Source: Bradyrhizobium sp. URHD0069 (GTDB taxonomy: Bacteria; Pseudomonadota; Alphaproteobacteria; Rhizobiales; Xanthobacteraceae). From it: 64,000 nucleotides of DNA. Location: the NCBI RefSeq assembly GCF_000701345.1, contig NZ_KL370776.1, positions 67,321 through 131,320 of the forward strand, read 5' to 3'. The translations under genes were made by a program, and so were the position numbers. Positions within the stretch are counted from its first letter, which is position 1; each line of letters begins with the position of its first letter. Shown here piece after piece: positions 20,601 to 29,548 of the stretch. Under the pieces are notes generated by a model. It searched no databases and was not told the DNA's origin. It worked only from the letters and a program-made list of their open reading frames with translations.

Positions 20601-20962
20601 TGATTGACGACCAGTTCGGTGATCACCCGCAAACCGCGTCGCTTGGCTTCGACGATGAAGCGGCGGAATTCCTTCATGGTCCCGAAATCAGGATTGATCG
20701 CGCCGTAGTCGGCGATGTCATACCCGTCGTCCCGGCCGGGCGAGGGATAGAACGGCAACAGCCACAGCGTGGTGACGCCGAGCTCCTGCAGGTAGCCAAG
20801 CTTTTCCGTCAGTCCCACGAAATCGCCGATGCCATCATTGTTGCTGTCGGCAAAGGCTTTGACGTGCAGCTGATAGACGATGGCATCCTTGTACCAAAGC
20901 CCGTCGCCGTCCAGCGTGGTGGTCGGCAGCTCGGTTGCGTCGATGGATGACAGTAAATTCAT
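17660..20962 (-). CDS. treS: Trehalose synthase fused to maltokinase
   Basis: 1100 residues. Residues about 15-560 are a GH13 trehalose synthase (maltose-trehalose interconversion): [57 protein letters not shown] and [12 protein letters not shown]. The C-terminal ~450 residues are an aminoglycoside-phosphotransferase-like maltokinase with [11 protein letters not shown] and the metal site [11 protein letters not shown]. The fusion channels trehalose to maltose to maltose-1-phosphate, the substrate of GlgE encoded seven bases upstream. It is the second gene of the operon. Confidence 0.96.
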   Translation of the reverse strand: MNLLSSIDATELPTTTLDGDGLWYKDAIVYQLHVKAFADSNNDGIGDFVGLTEKLGYLQELGVTTLWLLPFYPSPGRDDGYDIADYGAINPDFGTMKEFRRFIVEAKRRGLRVITELVVNHTSDQHQWFKRARRSDPKSSARNWYVWSDTDQKYAGTRIIFTDTEKSNWTWDPEAGQFYWHRFFSHQPDLNFDNPRVVSAIVQVMKRWLDAGVDGFRLDAIPYLCEREGTSNENLPETHAIIKSLRAELDTYAKGKLLLAEANQWPEDVQEYFGQGDECHMAYHFPLMPRIYMAIAQEDRFPITDILRQTPDIPSNCQWALFLRNHDELTLEMVTDVERDYLWSTYANDPRARINLGIRRRLAPLMDNDRRKIELMNSLLLSFPGTPIIYYGDEIGMGDNIYLGDRNGVRTPMQWTPDRNGGFSRADPARLYAPPIMDPVYGYEALNVEAQSRSLSSLLSWTKRLISVRKSTLAFGRGTMTFIRPVNRSVLAYVRQYQDEVILCVANLSRSAQATELDLSAWKDRIPLEMLGRTLFPAVGELPYMITLAPYGFYWFQLKERDKSEHAAPSVVPEFETLVVPLGATWVSLARTRSVFERDVLPGYLARSRWYPERSPKAIHPTLTSAIPFCDIGDNRPWLAFFEATQRGERGRYVLPMRIEWVRFDRERYNPRAFAAVRQGAREGTLLDVASDEIFIALLLHNLRNSLTVEDNGLRLEFRPTSRLSDKPIKQPEHIRAVETEQSNSTALVDSDYVVKVYRKLESGINPEIEVGRFLTEVAGFANTPALLGSVELIEGDKSSAIAVVHAFVANQGDGWIVTSAYLDRFVDEQRLLVTNDHPSGSEEQVPYLRYMAQTGRRVAEMHLALAGSDEFADFVPEPTQPNDVEQWIGDVIVRAERVFEALKQRRDTIKEADRSLADQLLAHRATLRERLSALLPADIDLLKIRHHGDFHLGQMLIVKDDIFIIDFEGEPRRPLEARRRKAPAARDVAGLIRSIDYSATAALERAQKVAPDEQGKLGAALADWRERSAAAFLGAYREMMANQPLWPADPQVAQQVLNFFLLEKAFYEIEYELAYRPEWLRVPLTGVLRILSQQPNETS

Positions 20963-20969
20963 GGCGCCC

Positions 20970-22958
20970 TCACGCCAAACAGCGAAACAGCAGGGCGGGA
21001 TCGCGCACCGGATCGATGCGCAGGCGAATGCCGCCCCACTCGACGGCAGAGCGCTCGCCCGTGATCAGGTTCTCAACCGCGGCAACGTGACGGCGCTCGT
21101 CCCCGCGGCCGACCAGGACATCGCCAAGCGGAAGCCAGAATTCATGCACCTCGCGCGAGATCGCGATGGCCGCGATGACGGTGTTGGTTTGATCGACCGA
21201 TTCCTTGACGAAGCCAGTGACATTGCCGTCGTCGATCGGAATGAAACGCAGATTGCTGGTCTGCTGCAGCGCTGCGTTGGCGCGGCGGGCGCGGTTGAGA
21301 TCGCGGATGTAGGGCTTGATGTTGCCCGGCTTGTCCCAGTCCCGCACCTTGATCTCGTATTTTTCGGAATCGAGATATTCTTCCCGGCCCGGAATCGGAT
21401 CGTGTTCCAGAAGCTCCAACCCGTTATAGATGCCGTAGGTGCTCGACAGCGTGGCGGCAAGCGCGACGCGGGATTTGAACATCCAGGGCTCGCCGCTTTG
21501 CAAATGATAGGGCAGGATGTCCGGCGTATTGACGAAGAAATTCGGACGATAGAAGTCGCGCTCCGGATAGGCGGTCAGCTCGTTCAGATACTGCTCCAGC
21601 TCCCACTTCTGCGTTCGCCACGTGAAATAAGTGTAAGACTGCGTGAAGCCGAGCTTGGCGAGGCCCTTCATCAGTTTCGGCCGGGTAAAGGCTTCGGCGA
21701 GGAAGATGACGTCGGGATCGCGGAGCTGAATGTCGCGGATCAGCCATTCCCAGAACCTAAAGGGTTTTGTGTGGGGGTTGTCGACCCGGAAGATTTTGAC
21801 CCCCTGTTCGATCCAGAACAGCACCACATCGCGCAAGGCGTTCCACAGCGCGCCGGCGTCCTCGGATGAAAAGTCAGGGTTGACGATGTCCTCATATTTC
21901 TTCGGCGGGTTTTCCGCGTAGCGCATCGAGCCGTCCGGCCGGCGCCTGAACCATTGCGGATGCTCTTTAAGCCAGGGGTGGTCCGGCGAACACTGCACCG
22001 CGAAGTCGAGCGCGACTTCCATCTCGAGCCGCTTGCAGGCCGCAACAAAGCTGCGGAAATCCTCCAGCGTGCCCAATTCCGGATGCACCGCGTCGTGACC
22101 GCCCTCGGCGGCGCCGATGGCGTAGGGACTTCCGGGATCGCCTTCCGCGGCGGTCACCGCGTTGTTGCGGCCCTTACGATTGGTCCGGCCGATGGGATGA
22201 ATGGGCGTGAGGTAGACCACGTCGAAGCCCATCGCCGCGATATCCGGCAGGCGCGCGATAGAGTCCTTGAACGTGCCGTGCTGGCCGGGGATCTGGCCCT
22301 GACTCCGCGGCACCATCTCGTACCACGCGCCGGTTCGTGCCCGTGGACGGTCCGCAACAAACGGAAACAACTGCGATCGCGTCAGGTCGGGCCGCAACTG
22401 GCTCTCCGCCATGGCGTCCCTCAATTCGGCAGTCAGGAGCGGCGCGGCGTCGCCGGTCTGGAGATAGTCCTCGCATTGCTTCACGATCACGGCCGTCGCG
22501 GCCTGTCCGCCCGCCTGCGCCTTGGTCAGCATGCCGGCGCCCTCAATGGCGTCGAGGCTGACATCGGCGCCAGCCTTCTGCTTCAACTCGAATCCGTGAC
22601 GCCAGGTGGCGAATTCGTCGGTCCAGGCCTCGATCGCGTAGACGTAACGCCCGGGTCGCTCGGGGACGAACGAGCCGCGCCAGCGGTCGTTGCTGTGATG
22701 GGTCATCGGCTCGCGGTGCCATTCCCGGTCCCGCTCGCGACGCCAGACCAGCGCGGCGCTCATGACATCATGCCCGTCGCGATAGATATCTGCCCAGACC
22801 TCGACGCGCTCTCCGACGATCCGCTTCACAGGGAAGCGGCCACCGTCGATCAGCGGATAAACGTCTTCAATATGGAAAGCGCCGCCGGCCGCGGCGCTCT
22901 CGATAGTTTGAGTTGTTTTGTTCACGGTGATGCCATTGACATGGAAATGACGTTCCAT
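20970..22958 (-). CDS. glgE: Alpha-1,4-glucan:maltose-1-phosphate maltosyltransferase
   Basis: 662 residues with this start; GH13_3 enzyme elongating alpha-1,4-glucan with maltosyl units from maltose-1-phosphate. Visible are the N-terminal domain ([18 protein letters not shown], then [16 protein letters not shown]), the nucleophile region [16 protein letters not shown] and the acid [11 protein letters not shown]. The start is uncertain: ATG 22958 is used because it leaves a leader of about 40 bases below a weak stress-type promoter; GTG at 22925 is an alternative and the frame is open back to 23195. Neither has a clear Shine-Dalgarno. First gene of the operon, divergent from malQ. Confidence 0.93.
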   Translation of the reverse strand: MERHFHVNGITVNKTTQTIESAAAGGAFHIEDVYPLIDGGRFPVKRIVGERVEVWADIYRDGHDVMSAALVWRRERDREWHREPMTHHSNDRWRGSFVPERPGRYVYAIEAWTDEFATWRHGFELKQKAGADVSLDAIEGAGMLTKAQAGGQAATAVIVKQCEDYLQTGDAAPLLTAELRDAMAESQLRPDLTRSQLFPFVADRPRARTGAWYEMVPRSQGQIPGQHGTFKDSIARLPDIAAMGFDVVYLTPIHPIGRTNRKGRNNAVTAAEGDPGSPYAIGAAEGGHDAVHPELGTLEDFRSFVAACKRLEMEVALDFAVQCSPDHPWLKEHPQWFRRRPDGSMRYAENPPKKYEDIVNPDFSSEDAGALWNALRDVVLFWIEQGVKIFRVDNPHTKPFRFWEWLIRDIQLRDPDVIFLAEAFTRPKLMKGLAKLGFTQSYTYFTWRTQKWELEQYLNELTAYPERDFYRPNFFVNTPDILPYHLQSGEPWMFKSRVALAATLSSTYGIYNGLELLEHDPIPGREEYLDSEKYEIKVRDWDKPGNIKPYIRDLNRARRANAALQQTSNLRFIPIDDGNVTGFVKESVDQTNTVIAAIAISREVHEFWLPLGDVLVGRGDERRHVAAVENLITGERSAVEWGGIRLRIDPVRDPALLFRCLA

Positions 22959-22999
22959 TTCGATTTTGGCGGAAAAGGAGACGCCCCGGACATATAGAA

Positions 23000-23024
23000 A
23001 AGCCGTTCGCCGGGCTTTGGTTCC
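23000..23024 (-). promoter_or_regulatory. Weak EcfG-like promoter for glgE
   Basis: Minus-strand GGAAC (plus 23024-23020), 16 bases, then GCTT instead of NGTT. The -35 forms a back-to-back palindrome with the malQ -35 (GTTCC next to GGAAC at 23020-23032). One mismatch in the -10 makes this a lower-confidence call. Confidence 0.35.
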
Positions 23025-23027
23025 CGG

Positions 23028-23052
23028 GGAACGCCGCGGACACGAGAGAGTT
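23028..23052 (+). promoter_or_regulatory. EcfG-type general-stress promoter for malQ
   Basis: GGAAC at 23028-23032, 16 bases, AGTT at 23049-23052. The predicted leader is about 65 bases to the malQ ATG at 23124. The -35 abuts an inverted GGAAC facing glgE. Confidence 0.5.
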
Positions 23053-23123
23053 AGACACGGGCTATCCTCTTCCTGCATCAAGACAATTTCGCGACGCCCC
23101 CGGGCCTGCAAACAGCGTGCCGA

Positions 23124-25079
23124 ATGGACCTTTTCACCAAAGCCAAAAACCTGGGGCTCCAGACCGAATTTGTCGACGGTCAGGGCCGCCGGCATGTGAC
23201 GGATGCAGCTGCGCTGAAAATCATCCTCGACGCGCTGCCGATGCGCGCGCCGTATCGCTTTCTCGAGCAGGCGGTGGTGGTCCGGTCAGGACGGCCCTCG
23301 CGCACCGAACTCAAGCACGCCGCCACGTTTCCGCTGCGCTGGAAAATCGTTGCGGGGCTTAAGGTTATCGCGCAAGGCGAGACCCATGATCGCGTCATCG
23401 TCTGGCCGATGGATTTGCCTGAGGGTTCGTACCGGCTGCATCTGACCGACGCCTCCGCATTCAGCGAAGAAGCGCCGTTGATCGTCGCGCCGCCAAGGGC
23501 GTTCGGCGGCGATTTCGACCGGTGCTGGCTTTTGGCGGTCCAGCTCTATGGCATCCGGTCGTCGCGCAACTGGGGTATCGGGGACTTCACCGATCTCGAA
23601 GGCTTGATCCGGCTCGCGGGCCATTTGGGAGCTGATGGTGTCGGCCTCAATCCGCTGCATGCGCTCTTCGATGACCGACCCGGCGATCGCAGTCCCTACT
23701 CGCCGAACAGCCGGTTGTTTTTGAATCCGCTGTATGTTGACGTCGATTCAGTTCCGGAATTTCAACCGAGCGCCTGCGGGCGTAGCGATGCAATTGCCCG
23801 CCTCAGAGCAAGCGATATCGTCGACTATGCTGCCGTCGCTGAACTGAAATGGCGCGCGCTACGATCGGCATTCGATGCATTCAAGGCCAATTCAAGAAAC
23901 AAACGTCACGAGGAATTCGCGCAATTTCGCGCCGAGCGCGGGTCGCTGCTGTCGCGCTTCGCCTGCTTCGAAATGCTGCGGCACAAGTTCAAAAAGCCGT
24001 GGTGGGAATGGCCTGAGGAATGGCGGCAGCCCGATGAGGCCAGATGCGCCAACCTTCGGCAAGGGCCTGATAAGCCGGAAATCGAATTTGTCGAATTCGT
24101 GCAATGGGCCGCCGACCGACAGTTGCGGTCTTGCCGAAATTTAGCGAGCAGCCTCGGCATGAAGGTCGGCCTCTACCTTGATGTGGCCGTCGGCGTGCAA
24201 TCCGACGGGTTCGATGCCTGGAACGAGCAGGTCGCGATTTCCCGCCATCTTGCCGTCGGCGCGCCTCCGGACTCGCTGAATACCGCAGGGCAGGATTGGG
24301 GCCTTGCAGGATTCAACGCCGCCGGTCTCGAGATCAAGTCGTTCGAGCCGTATCGCGAGATGCTTCGGGCGTCGATGCGCTACGCCGGCGCGATCAGGCT
24401 TGATCATGTGCTTGGGCTGAAGCGGCTGTATCTCGTGCCGCACGGCTTTGGCCCCGACAACGGGGTTTATGTTCAGATGCCGTTCGAGGCGCTGCTGGCG
24501 GCAACCGCGTTGGAAAGCGTGGCGCATGGTTGCGTGGTGATCGGCGAGGATCTCGGCACCGTGCCGGAGGGCTTTCGCGAGCAAATGGCCGATTGGGGCA
24601 TCTGGTCGTATCAGGTGATGATGTTCGAGCGCGACGATCAAGGCAGGTTTCGCGACATCGACCATTACGCGCCGAATGCCCTGGTCACCTTCAATACCCA
24701 CGATCTCTCGACCTATGCGGGTTGGCGCTCGTTCAGCGATCTAAAGCTGAAGCGGTCGCTTGGGATCGATCCCGGCGAAAGCGACGATGCGCGATGGCAT
24801 GCCCTGACGATGCTGAGCGACATCTTGCGTCGCCATGGCATCGAACGTCATGATCTTACTGCGGTTATAGGCTTTCTGGCGCGGACCAGATCGCGCCTGC
24901 TTGCGGTCTCGCTCGAGGATTTATTGGGCGTCGTCGATCAGCCCAATATTCCCGGCACCGTGAACGAACATCCGAACTGGCGGCAGCGGCTGCCGCTTGC
25001 GATCGATAAGATTGCCGCGGCGATCGACGTTGCCGAACTCAGAAGCGCGACCGGAGAGCGGACGCGCGCGGCGATCTGA
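23124..25079 (+). CDS. malQ: 4-alpha-glucanotransferase (amylomaltase)
   Basis: 651-residue GH77 disproportionating enzyme that transfers maltooligosaccharide chains between acceptors. Conserved pieces: SPYSPNSRLFLNPLYVDV, the nucleophile region AIRLDHVLGLKRLYLVP, the acid VVIGEDLGTVPEGFRE, and TFNTHDLSTYAGW. It is divergent from the glgE operon and 30 bases ahead of the GH15 gene, with which it probably forms an operon. It would recycle short glucans released by GlgX and TreZ. Confidence 0.95.
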   Translation: MDLFTKAKNLGLQTEFVDGQGRRHVTDAAALKIILDALPMRAPYRFLEQAVVVRSGRPSRTELKHAATFPLRWKIVAGLKVIAQGETHDRVIVWPMDLPEGSYRLHLTDASAFSEEAPLIVAPPRAFGGDFDRCWLLAVQLYGIRSSRNWGIGDFTDLEGLIRLAGHLGADGVGLNPLHALFDDRPGDRSPYSPNSRLFLNPLYVDVDSVPEFQPSACGRSDAIARLRASDIVDYAAVAELKWRALRSAFDAFKANSRNKRHEEFAQFRAERGSLLSRFACFEMLRHKFKKPWWEWPEEWRQPDEARCANLRQGPDKPEIEFVEFVQWAADRQLRSCRNLASSLGMKVGLYLDVAVGVQSDGFDAWNEQVAISRHLAVGAPPDSLNTAGQDWGLAGFNAAGLEIKSFEPYREMLRASMRYAGAIRLDHVLGLKRLYLVPHGFGPDNGVYVQMPFEALLAATALESVAHGCVVIGEDLGTVPEGFREQMADWGIWSYQVMMFERDDQGRFRDIDHYAPNALVTFNTHDLSTYAGWRSFSDLKLKRSLGIDPGESDDARWHALTMLSDILRRHGIERHDLTAVIGFLARTRSRLLAVSLEDLLGVVDQPNIPGTVNEHPNWRQRLPLAIDKIAAAIDVAELRSATGERTRAAI

Positions 25080-25109
25080 CGCGCAGGTATCTTCAGCGGG
25101 GATAAAAGC

Positions 25110-26912
25110 TTGTCCTGCAGAATTGAAGATTATGGCCTGATCGGCGATTGCGAGACCGCAGCATTGGTCGGCCGCGACGGATCGATCGACTGGCTGTGCT
25201 GGCCCGCGTTCGATTCCGATGCCTGCTTTGCGGCGCTGCTCGGCACCCACAGGCATGGCCGATGGCTGATCGCGCCGGCGGAAGATGTCACAAAATGCTC
25301 TCGCCGCTATTGGGACAACACGCTGATCCTGGAAACCCTGTTTGAGACGGCAAATGGCGCCGTCGCGCTGATCGATTTCATGCCGCCGCGCGGCAAGGCT
25401 TCCGATGTCGTCAGGCTGGTGCGCGGCGTCAGCGGTAAGGTGAAGCTGCAGATGGAGCTGGTGATCCGCTTCGGGTTCGGCATCGATATCCCATGGGTCA
25501 AGCGAACCGAGGACGGCGCGCTGCTTGCGATTGGCGGGCAAGACATGACAGTGCTGCGAACCCCGATTGAGACCCGCGGCCGGGATCTGACCACGGTGGC
25601 CGACTTCGAAGTGAGCGCCAATGAGACCGTTCCCTTCGTGCTGACCTATGGCCCTTCGCATCTGCCGCTGCCCAAACCGATCGACCCGGCGCAGGCCCTG
25701 GAAGATACCAAGGACTTCTGGATCGACTGGTGCAGCCACTGCACCTACGAGGGCGGCTGCCGTGACCTGGTGATTCGATCGCTGATCACGTTGAAGGCGC
25801 TGACCTACGCGCCGACCGGCGGCATCGTCGCGGCGCCGACGACGTCGCTGCCGGAAAAGCTCGGTGGCAGCAGAAACTGGGACTATCGCTTCTGCTGGCT
25901 ACGCGACGCCACCTTTACACTGCTGGCACTGATGAACTCCGGCTATACCGAAGAGGCCTCCGCCTGGCACAACTGGTTGCTGCGCGCTGCGGCGGGTTCG
26001 CCGGCGGACATGCAGATCATGTACGGCATCATGGGCCACCGGCGCTTGCTGGAATGGGAGGCCACTTGGCTGCCCGGATACGAGGGCGCGCAACCGGTTC
26101 GGATCGGCAATGCCGCGCACGCCCAGCTGCAACTCGACGTCTACGGCGAACTGATCGACGCGTTTCATCAGGCGCGCGTGACTGAGCTGAAACTTGACGA
26201 AGGCTCGTGGGCGCTGGAGTGCAGGGTGCTTGAGCATCTGGCGGAAGAGTGGGACCAGCCGGATCACGGCATCTGGGAGCGTCGCGGCGAAGCCAGGCAT
26301 TATGTATTGTCGAAAGTGATGACCTGGGTCGCGTTCGATCGCGCCATCAAGAGCGCCGAAAAATTCAGGTTTGAGGCGCCGCTCGATCACTGGCGGCTGT
26401 TGCGCGACACCATCTGTCGCGATGTCTGCGAGAAGGGCTTTGACGCTAGGCAAAACGCGTTCGTCGAATCCTACGGCTCGCAATTGCTCGATGCCAGCAT
26501 CCTGCTGCTGCCGACGGTAGGTTTCCTGCCCGCCTCGGACCCGCGTGTTCTCGGCACCATTACAGCGATCGAAAAATATCTGATGCGGGATGGATTTGTG
26601 CTGCGGCACGACCCTCGCGAGGTCTCGGATGAACGGCAACCGATCGAGGGCGCATTTCTCGCCTGCAGCCTTTGGCTCGCCGATGCCTATGTGCTGGCCG
26701 GCGAGATCGGCAAGGCGCAGGCGCTGTTCGACCGCGTGGTGGCGGTCGCCAACGATCTTGGGCTGTTGGCGGAGGAATTCGACACCGGTGAGGGGCGTCA
26801 GACCGGAAATTTCCCGCAGGCGCTGACGCATATCGCGCTTATCAATACCGCGCATAACCTCAGCCTCGCCAGCAGGCCGGCCGAGAAGCCGGCGGTGCAG
26901 CGGTCGACGTAG
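25110..26912 (+). CDS. GH15 family glucoamylase/trehalase-like protein
   Basis: 600 residues starting RIEDYGLIGDCETAALVGRDGS, the hallmark of the bacterial GH15 family. GRDGSIDWLCWPAFDS and the (alpha/alpha)6 barrel motifs NWDYRFCWLRDATFTL, DHGIWERRGEARHYVLSKVM and NFPQALTHI are present; the Glu residues in the last part are candidate catalytic residues. Members hydrolyse alpha-glucans or trehalose, and sequence alone does not decide which. The start is TTG at 25110, chosen for the conserved RIEDY and a GGGG stretch about ten bases upstream. No signal peptide, so cytoplasmic, as fits its glucan-cycle neighbours. Confidence 0.9.
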   Translation: MSCRIEDYGLIGDCETAALVGRDGSIDWLCWPAFDSDACFAALLGTHRHGRWLIAPAEDVTKCSRRYWDNTLILETLFETANGAVALIDFMPPRGKASDVVRLVRGVSGKVKLQMELVIRFGFGIDIPWVKRTEDGALLAIGGQDMTVLRTPIETRGRDLTTVADFEVSANETVPFVLTYGPSHLPLPKPIDPAQALEDTKDFWIDWCSHCTYEGGCRDLVIRSLITLKALTYAPTGGIVAAPTTSLPEKLGGSRNWDYRFCWLRDATFTLLALMNSGYTEEASAWHNWLLRAAAGSPADMQIMYGIMGHRRLLEWEATWLPGYEGAQPVRIGNAAHAQLQLDVYGELIDAFHQARVTELKLDEGSWALECRVLEHLAEEWDQPDHGIWERRGEARHYVLSKVMTWVAFDRAIKSAEKFRFEAPLDHWRLLRDTICRDVCEKGFDARQNAFVESYGSQLLDASILLLPTVGFLPASDPRVLGTITAIEKYLMRDGFVLRHDPREVSDERQPIEGAFLACSLWLADAYVLAGEIGKAQALFDRVVAVANDLGLLAEEFDTGEGRQTGNFPQALTHIALINTAHNLSLASRPAEKPAVQRST

Positions 26913-27012
26913 TTGGCTCCGTCCTCCCGGCCAAGCCAACGGGTCCGGGCGGGCGGGGAACTCGCCGGCTCAAAATCGATTGTACTCAGAGATTTTGCTG
27001 GAGGGTTGCCGG

Positions 27013-28011
27013 ATGATCCGCTGGTTCCTCGCGGCCGTTGTTTCGGGCTGGCTGGTATTTCCGGCAGTGGCGGCGTCCCTTGATGCGGCGGCCATCAACA
27101 ACGCTGAATTTCGCTCAAGGCCTCCTGCTGAGGACAAACTTGATCCGGTCGTTGTAAAGGCCCAGGTCCTTCTGGACCGGGCTCACTTCGCTCCCGGGGA
27201 AATCGACGGCAAGCTCGGTGAAAACGCGCAAAAAGCCCTGAGAGCCTTCGCTGAGGCCAAAGGCCTGACCTCCGATAAAGCGCTCACGCCAGAGGTTTGG
27301 GCGATGCTGGTGAGGACGAGCCAAGACGCCGCCATCACCGAGTACACGATTTCCAAGGCCGATGTGAAAGGACCGTTTCTTAAAAAATTTCCCGCGAAAA
27401 TGGACGACATGAAACGTCTCAAGGCGCTCGGTTACACGAGCCCGCGCGAGGCCATCGCCGAGAAATTTCATATGAGCGAAGCGCTGCTGGTGGCGCTGAA
27501 TCCCGGCAAGAAATTCGATCGGGCCGGCGAAACTATTTTCGTTGCCAACGTGATCAACAGGCAAACCAAGCTAACGATCGGCCGAATCGAAGTCGACAAA
27601 TCACGTCAGACGGTGAAGGCCTTCGACCCATCGGGGGCGCTGATAGCGTTTTTTCCCGCGACCGTTGGCAGCGAGGAGAAACCAACCCCAAGCGGCAGCT
27701 TCACGGTCGTCTCTGCCGATGCCAGCCCGACCTACCGCTATAATCCCGACTATAAATTCGAGGGTGTGAAATCCAGAAAAGCCTTCAAGATCAAGCCGGG
27801 GCCGAACAATCCGGCGGGATCATACTGGATCGGACTGTCGGCGGAGGGATATGGCATCCACGGTACGCCCAACCCTTCGAAGGTCAGCAAATCCGAATCC
27901 CACGGTTGCGTTCGGCTGACAAACTGGGACGCCAGCTTGCTGGGTAGCAATATTAAAAAGGGAACGCCGGTGGTCTTCGTCGATGAGCCACAAGGCGGCC
28001 GAAGGAGCTGA
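27013..28011 (+). CDS. Periplasmic L,D-transpeptidase (YkuD/ErfK) with peptidoglycan-binding domain
   Basis: 332 residues. An N-terminal signal peptide (MIRWFLAAVVSGWLVFPAVAA) is followed by a PG_binding_1-like helix bundle (about 45-95, VLLDRAHFAPGEIDGKLGEN), a LysM-like middle, and a YkuD catalytic domain with His283, Ser296-His297-Gly298 and nucleophile Cys299 (SHGCVRLTNWD). It should crosslink peptidoglycan 3-3 or attach proteins to the wall. The ATG at 27013 is chosen over the frame start at 26980 because of the signal peptide and GGAGG eight bases upstream. GGAAC-N16-GATT at 26957-26981 resembles a degenerate stress promoter. Downstream is a palindromic repeat. Confidence 0.92.
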   Translation: MIRWFLAAVVSGWLVFPAVAASLDAAAINNAEFRSRPPAEDKLDPVVVKAQVLLDRAHFAPGEIDGKLGENAQKALRAFAEAKGLTSDKALTPEVWAMLVRTSQDAAITEYTISKADVKGPFLKKFPAKMDDMKRLKALGYTSPREAIAEKFHMSEALLVALNPGKKFDRAGETIFVANVINRQTKLTIGRIEVDKSRQTVKAFDPSGALIAFFPATVGSEEKPTPSGSFTVVSADASPTYRYNPDYKFEGVKSRKAFKIKPGPNNPAGSYWIGLSAEGYGIHGTPNPSKVSKSESHGCVRLTNWDASLLGSNIKKGTPVVFVDEPQGGRRS

Positions 28012-28049
28012 GCGGAGGATGTGGCCGAGGTCCGGGCGGCAATCATCCC

Positions 28050-28163
28050 TCGTCCCGGCGAACGCCGGGTCCGATAACCACCGATGTCGGTTGTTGTACA
28101 AGCCGTCTGCAGAATGCCTAAACGAGACGACACTGCGTATGGGTCCAGCGTTCGCCGCGACGA
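28050..28163. repeat. 114-bp palindromic (MITE-like) repeat with 23-bp terminal inverted repeats
   Basis: The left end (28050-28072) and right end (28141-28163) are inverted copies matching at 19 of 23 positions. The left end also contains its own hairpin, CCCGGCG-AA-CGCCGGG (28054-28069). It fills the gap between two convergent genes and has no coding capacity. It resembles a family common in Bradyrhizobium intergenic DNA (recognised, not searched). Confidence 0.7.
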
Positions 28164-28184
28164 CTCGCGCTAGTCTAGCTCCGA

Positions 28185-28997
28185 TCAATTCACGCCGTTG
28201 TTCTTCAATATGATATCAACCGCCCCCGCAAACCCTTCGTCCTCGTTGGAGGTCGTAACATGCGTCGCCAATTTCTTGATATTGGCGGTAGCATTGCCCA
28301 TTGCGATCGAGACGCCGCTCGTTTTGAACATCGCCAGATCGTTCTGCATGTCGCCGATGGTGGCGACCGCGTCGGTTGAAATGCCTTGGCGTTTCGCCAT
28401 CGCCCGCACGAAGGTGCCCTTGTCGTATCCCGGCGGGGTGACGTCGAGATAGTAGCTTTGCGAGCGGACCGCTGTGGCCTGCGCGCCCAATGCCTGCTGC
28501 ATCGTTACTTCACAGCGCTGCAACAGCGCGGCATCGGCGCTCGAGCCGACGATCTTGCAGGCGGCCGTCAGGTAAGGCGCGAAATCGTCGACGACGGTAG
28601 GATCGGCCCGGATGGCGCGTATTTCGTGCGGGACGTATTCGCCGTCGCCGTGGCGGGTGAGCCAGAGATCGCTAGTAAACAGCCAGATATCGATTCCAAA
28701 CTCGTTCAGCACATCGAGACTGCGTTGTGCCGCGGAGGCAGGGATCAGATGTTGCTCGATCGGCTTGAGTTGCGGATCGACAATGTAGCTTCCGTTGAAG
28801 GCCCCGACCGGCAGCGTGATCGCAAGCGGTTCGATCAGAAATCGCATGCCGATGGCCGGACGGCTGGAGGTGATAGTGAAACCGATGCCGGCTTCGTGCA
28901 GCCGCCGCACCGCGCCCTTCGCCCCCTCGGTCAGCGTCTTGTCCTTGGTCAGCAGCGTGCCGTCGACATCCGACACAACAAGCGCGATGCGGGTCAT
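28185..28997 (-). CDS. Cof-type HAD-IIB hydrolase, substrate unknown
   Basis: 270 residues. Motif I is DVDGTLL (nucleophile and acid Asp, residues about 10-12), motif II ITSSRP, and motif IV GDMQNDLAMF, with a C2-type cap, as in sugar-phosphate phosphatases of the Cof/YidA type. It is the last gene of the tal-pgi/gnd/zwf/pgl/gntK operon and overlaps gntK by four bases. The position suggests it dephosphorylates a sugar phosphate of that pathway, but this is inferred from context. Confidence 0.85.
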   Translation of the reverse strand: MTRIALVVSDVDGTLLTKDKTLTEGAKGAVRRLHEAGIGFTITSSRPAIGMRFLIEPLAITLPVGAFNGSYIVDPQLKPIEQHLIPASAAQRSLDVLNEFGIDIWLFTSDLWLTRHGDGEYVPHEIRAIRADPTVVDDFAPYLTAACKIVGSSADAALLQRCEVTMQQALGAQATAVRSQSYYLDVTPPGYDKGTFVRAMAKRQGISTDAVATIGDMQNDLAMFKTSGVSIAMGNATANIKKLATHVTTSNEDEGFAGAVDIILKNNGVN

Positions 28998-29548
28998 GCG
29001 TGGTTCCTGCTCTTCACGTCAGCGGGACCGAACCCGAGTTGCCGCACGATGTCGTCGACGATCGCGTCGACCGAAGCGTCAATCGATACCGTCACCGGAT
29101 TTTCGTTGGTGCCGGGTGGCTCGAGCGTTTTGAACTGGCTCGCCAACAGGTCGGGCGGCATGAAATGGCCTTTCCGTAAATTCAGACGGCTTGCGATCAA
29201 TTCCTGCGTACCCCTGAGAAAGATGATGCGGACATCGTGCCGTCCACGCACGAGGACGTCGCGATAGACGCGCTTCAGCGCGGAGCAGGCGATCACGGCG
29301 TGCTCGCCGGCCTTGCAGACCCGGTCGATTTCATCGGCGATCCCCTGCAGCCAGGGCCAGCGATCTTCATCGGTCAAAGGCTGGCCGGAATTCATCTTGG
29401 CGACATTGCTCGCGGGATGAAACTCGTCACCGTCCTCGTAGCTCCAGTTCAAGCGTTCGGCCAATTTGTCGGCGATGGTGCTCTTGCCCGAGCCGGACAC
29501 GCCCATCACGACCAGCGCGCAGGGTATTTCGTCGATCTTAGCGTTCAC
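28994..29548 (-). CDS. gntK: Gluconokinase
   Basis: 184-residue P-loop kinase: MGVSGSGKSTI (Walker A), then EDGDEFHPASNVAKM and PLTDEDRWPWL, the GntK signature. It phosphorylates D-gluconate to 6-phosphogluconate, substrate of the Gnd encoded in the same operon. The start is GTG at 29548, inside the last eleven bases of pgl. Gluconate could come from a periplasmic PQQ-dependent glucose oxidation pathway, whose candidates lie about 20 kb away. Confidence 0.93.
   Translation of the reverse strand: MNAKIDEIPCALVVMGVSGSGKSTIADKLAERLNWSYEDGDEFHPASNVAKMNSGQPLTDEDRWPWLQGIADEIDRVCKAGEHAVIACSALKRVYRDVLVRGRHDVRIIFLRGTQELIASRLNLRKGHFMPPDLLASQFKTLEPPGTNENPVTVSIDASVDAIVDDIVRQLGFGPADVKSRNHA

Noticed and set aside
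21954-22997. 347-codon open frame opposite glgE
   Set aside because: Antisense to catalytic-domain coding sequence; no motif.
25899-26939. 346-codon open frame opposite the GH15 gene
   Set aside because: Antisense shadow; no start signal and no similarity to any family I know.
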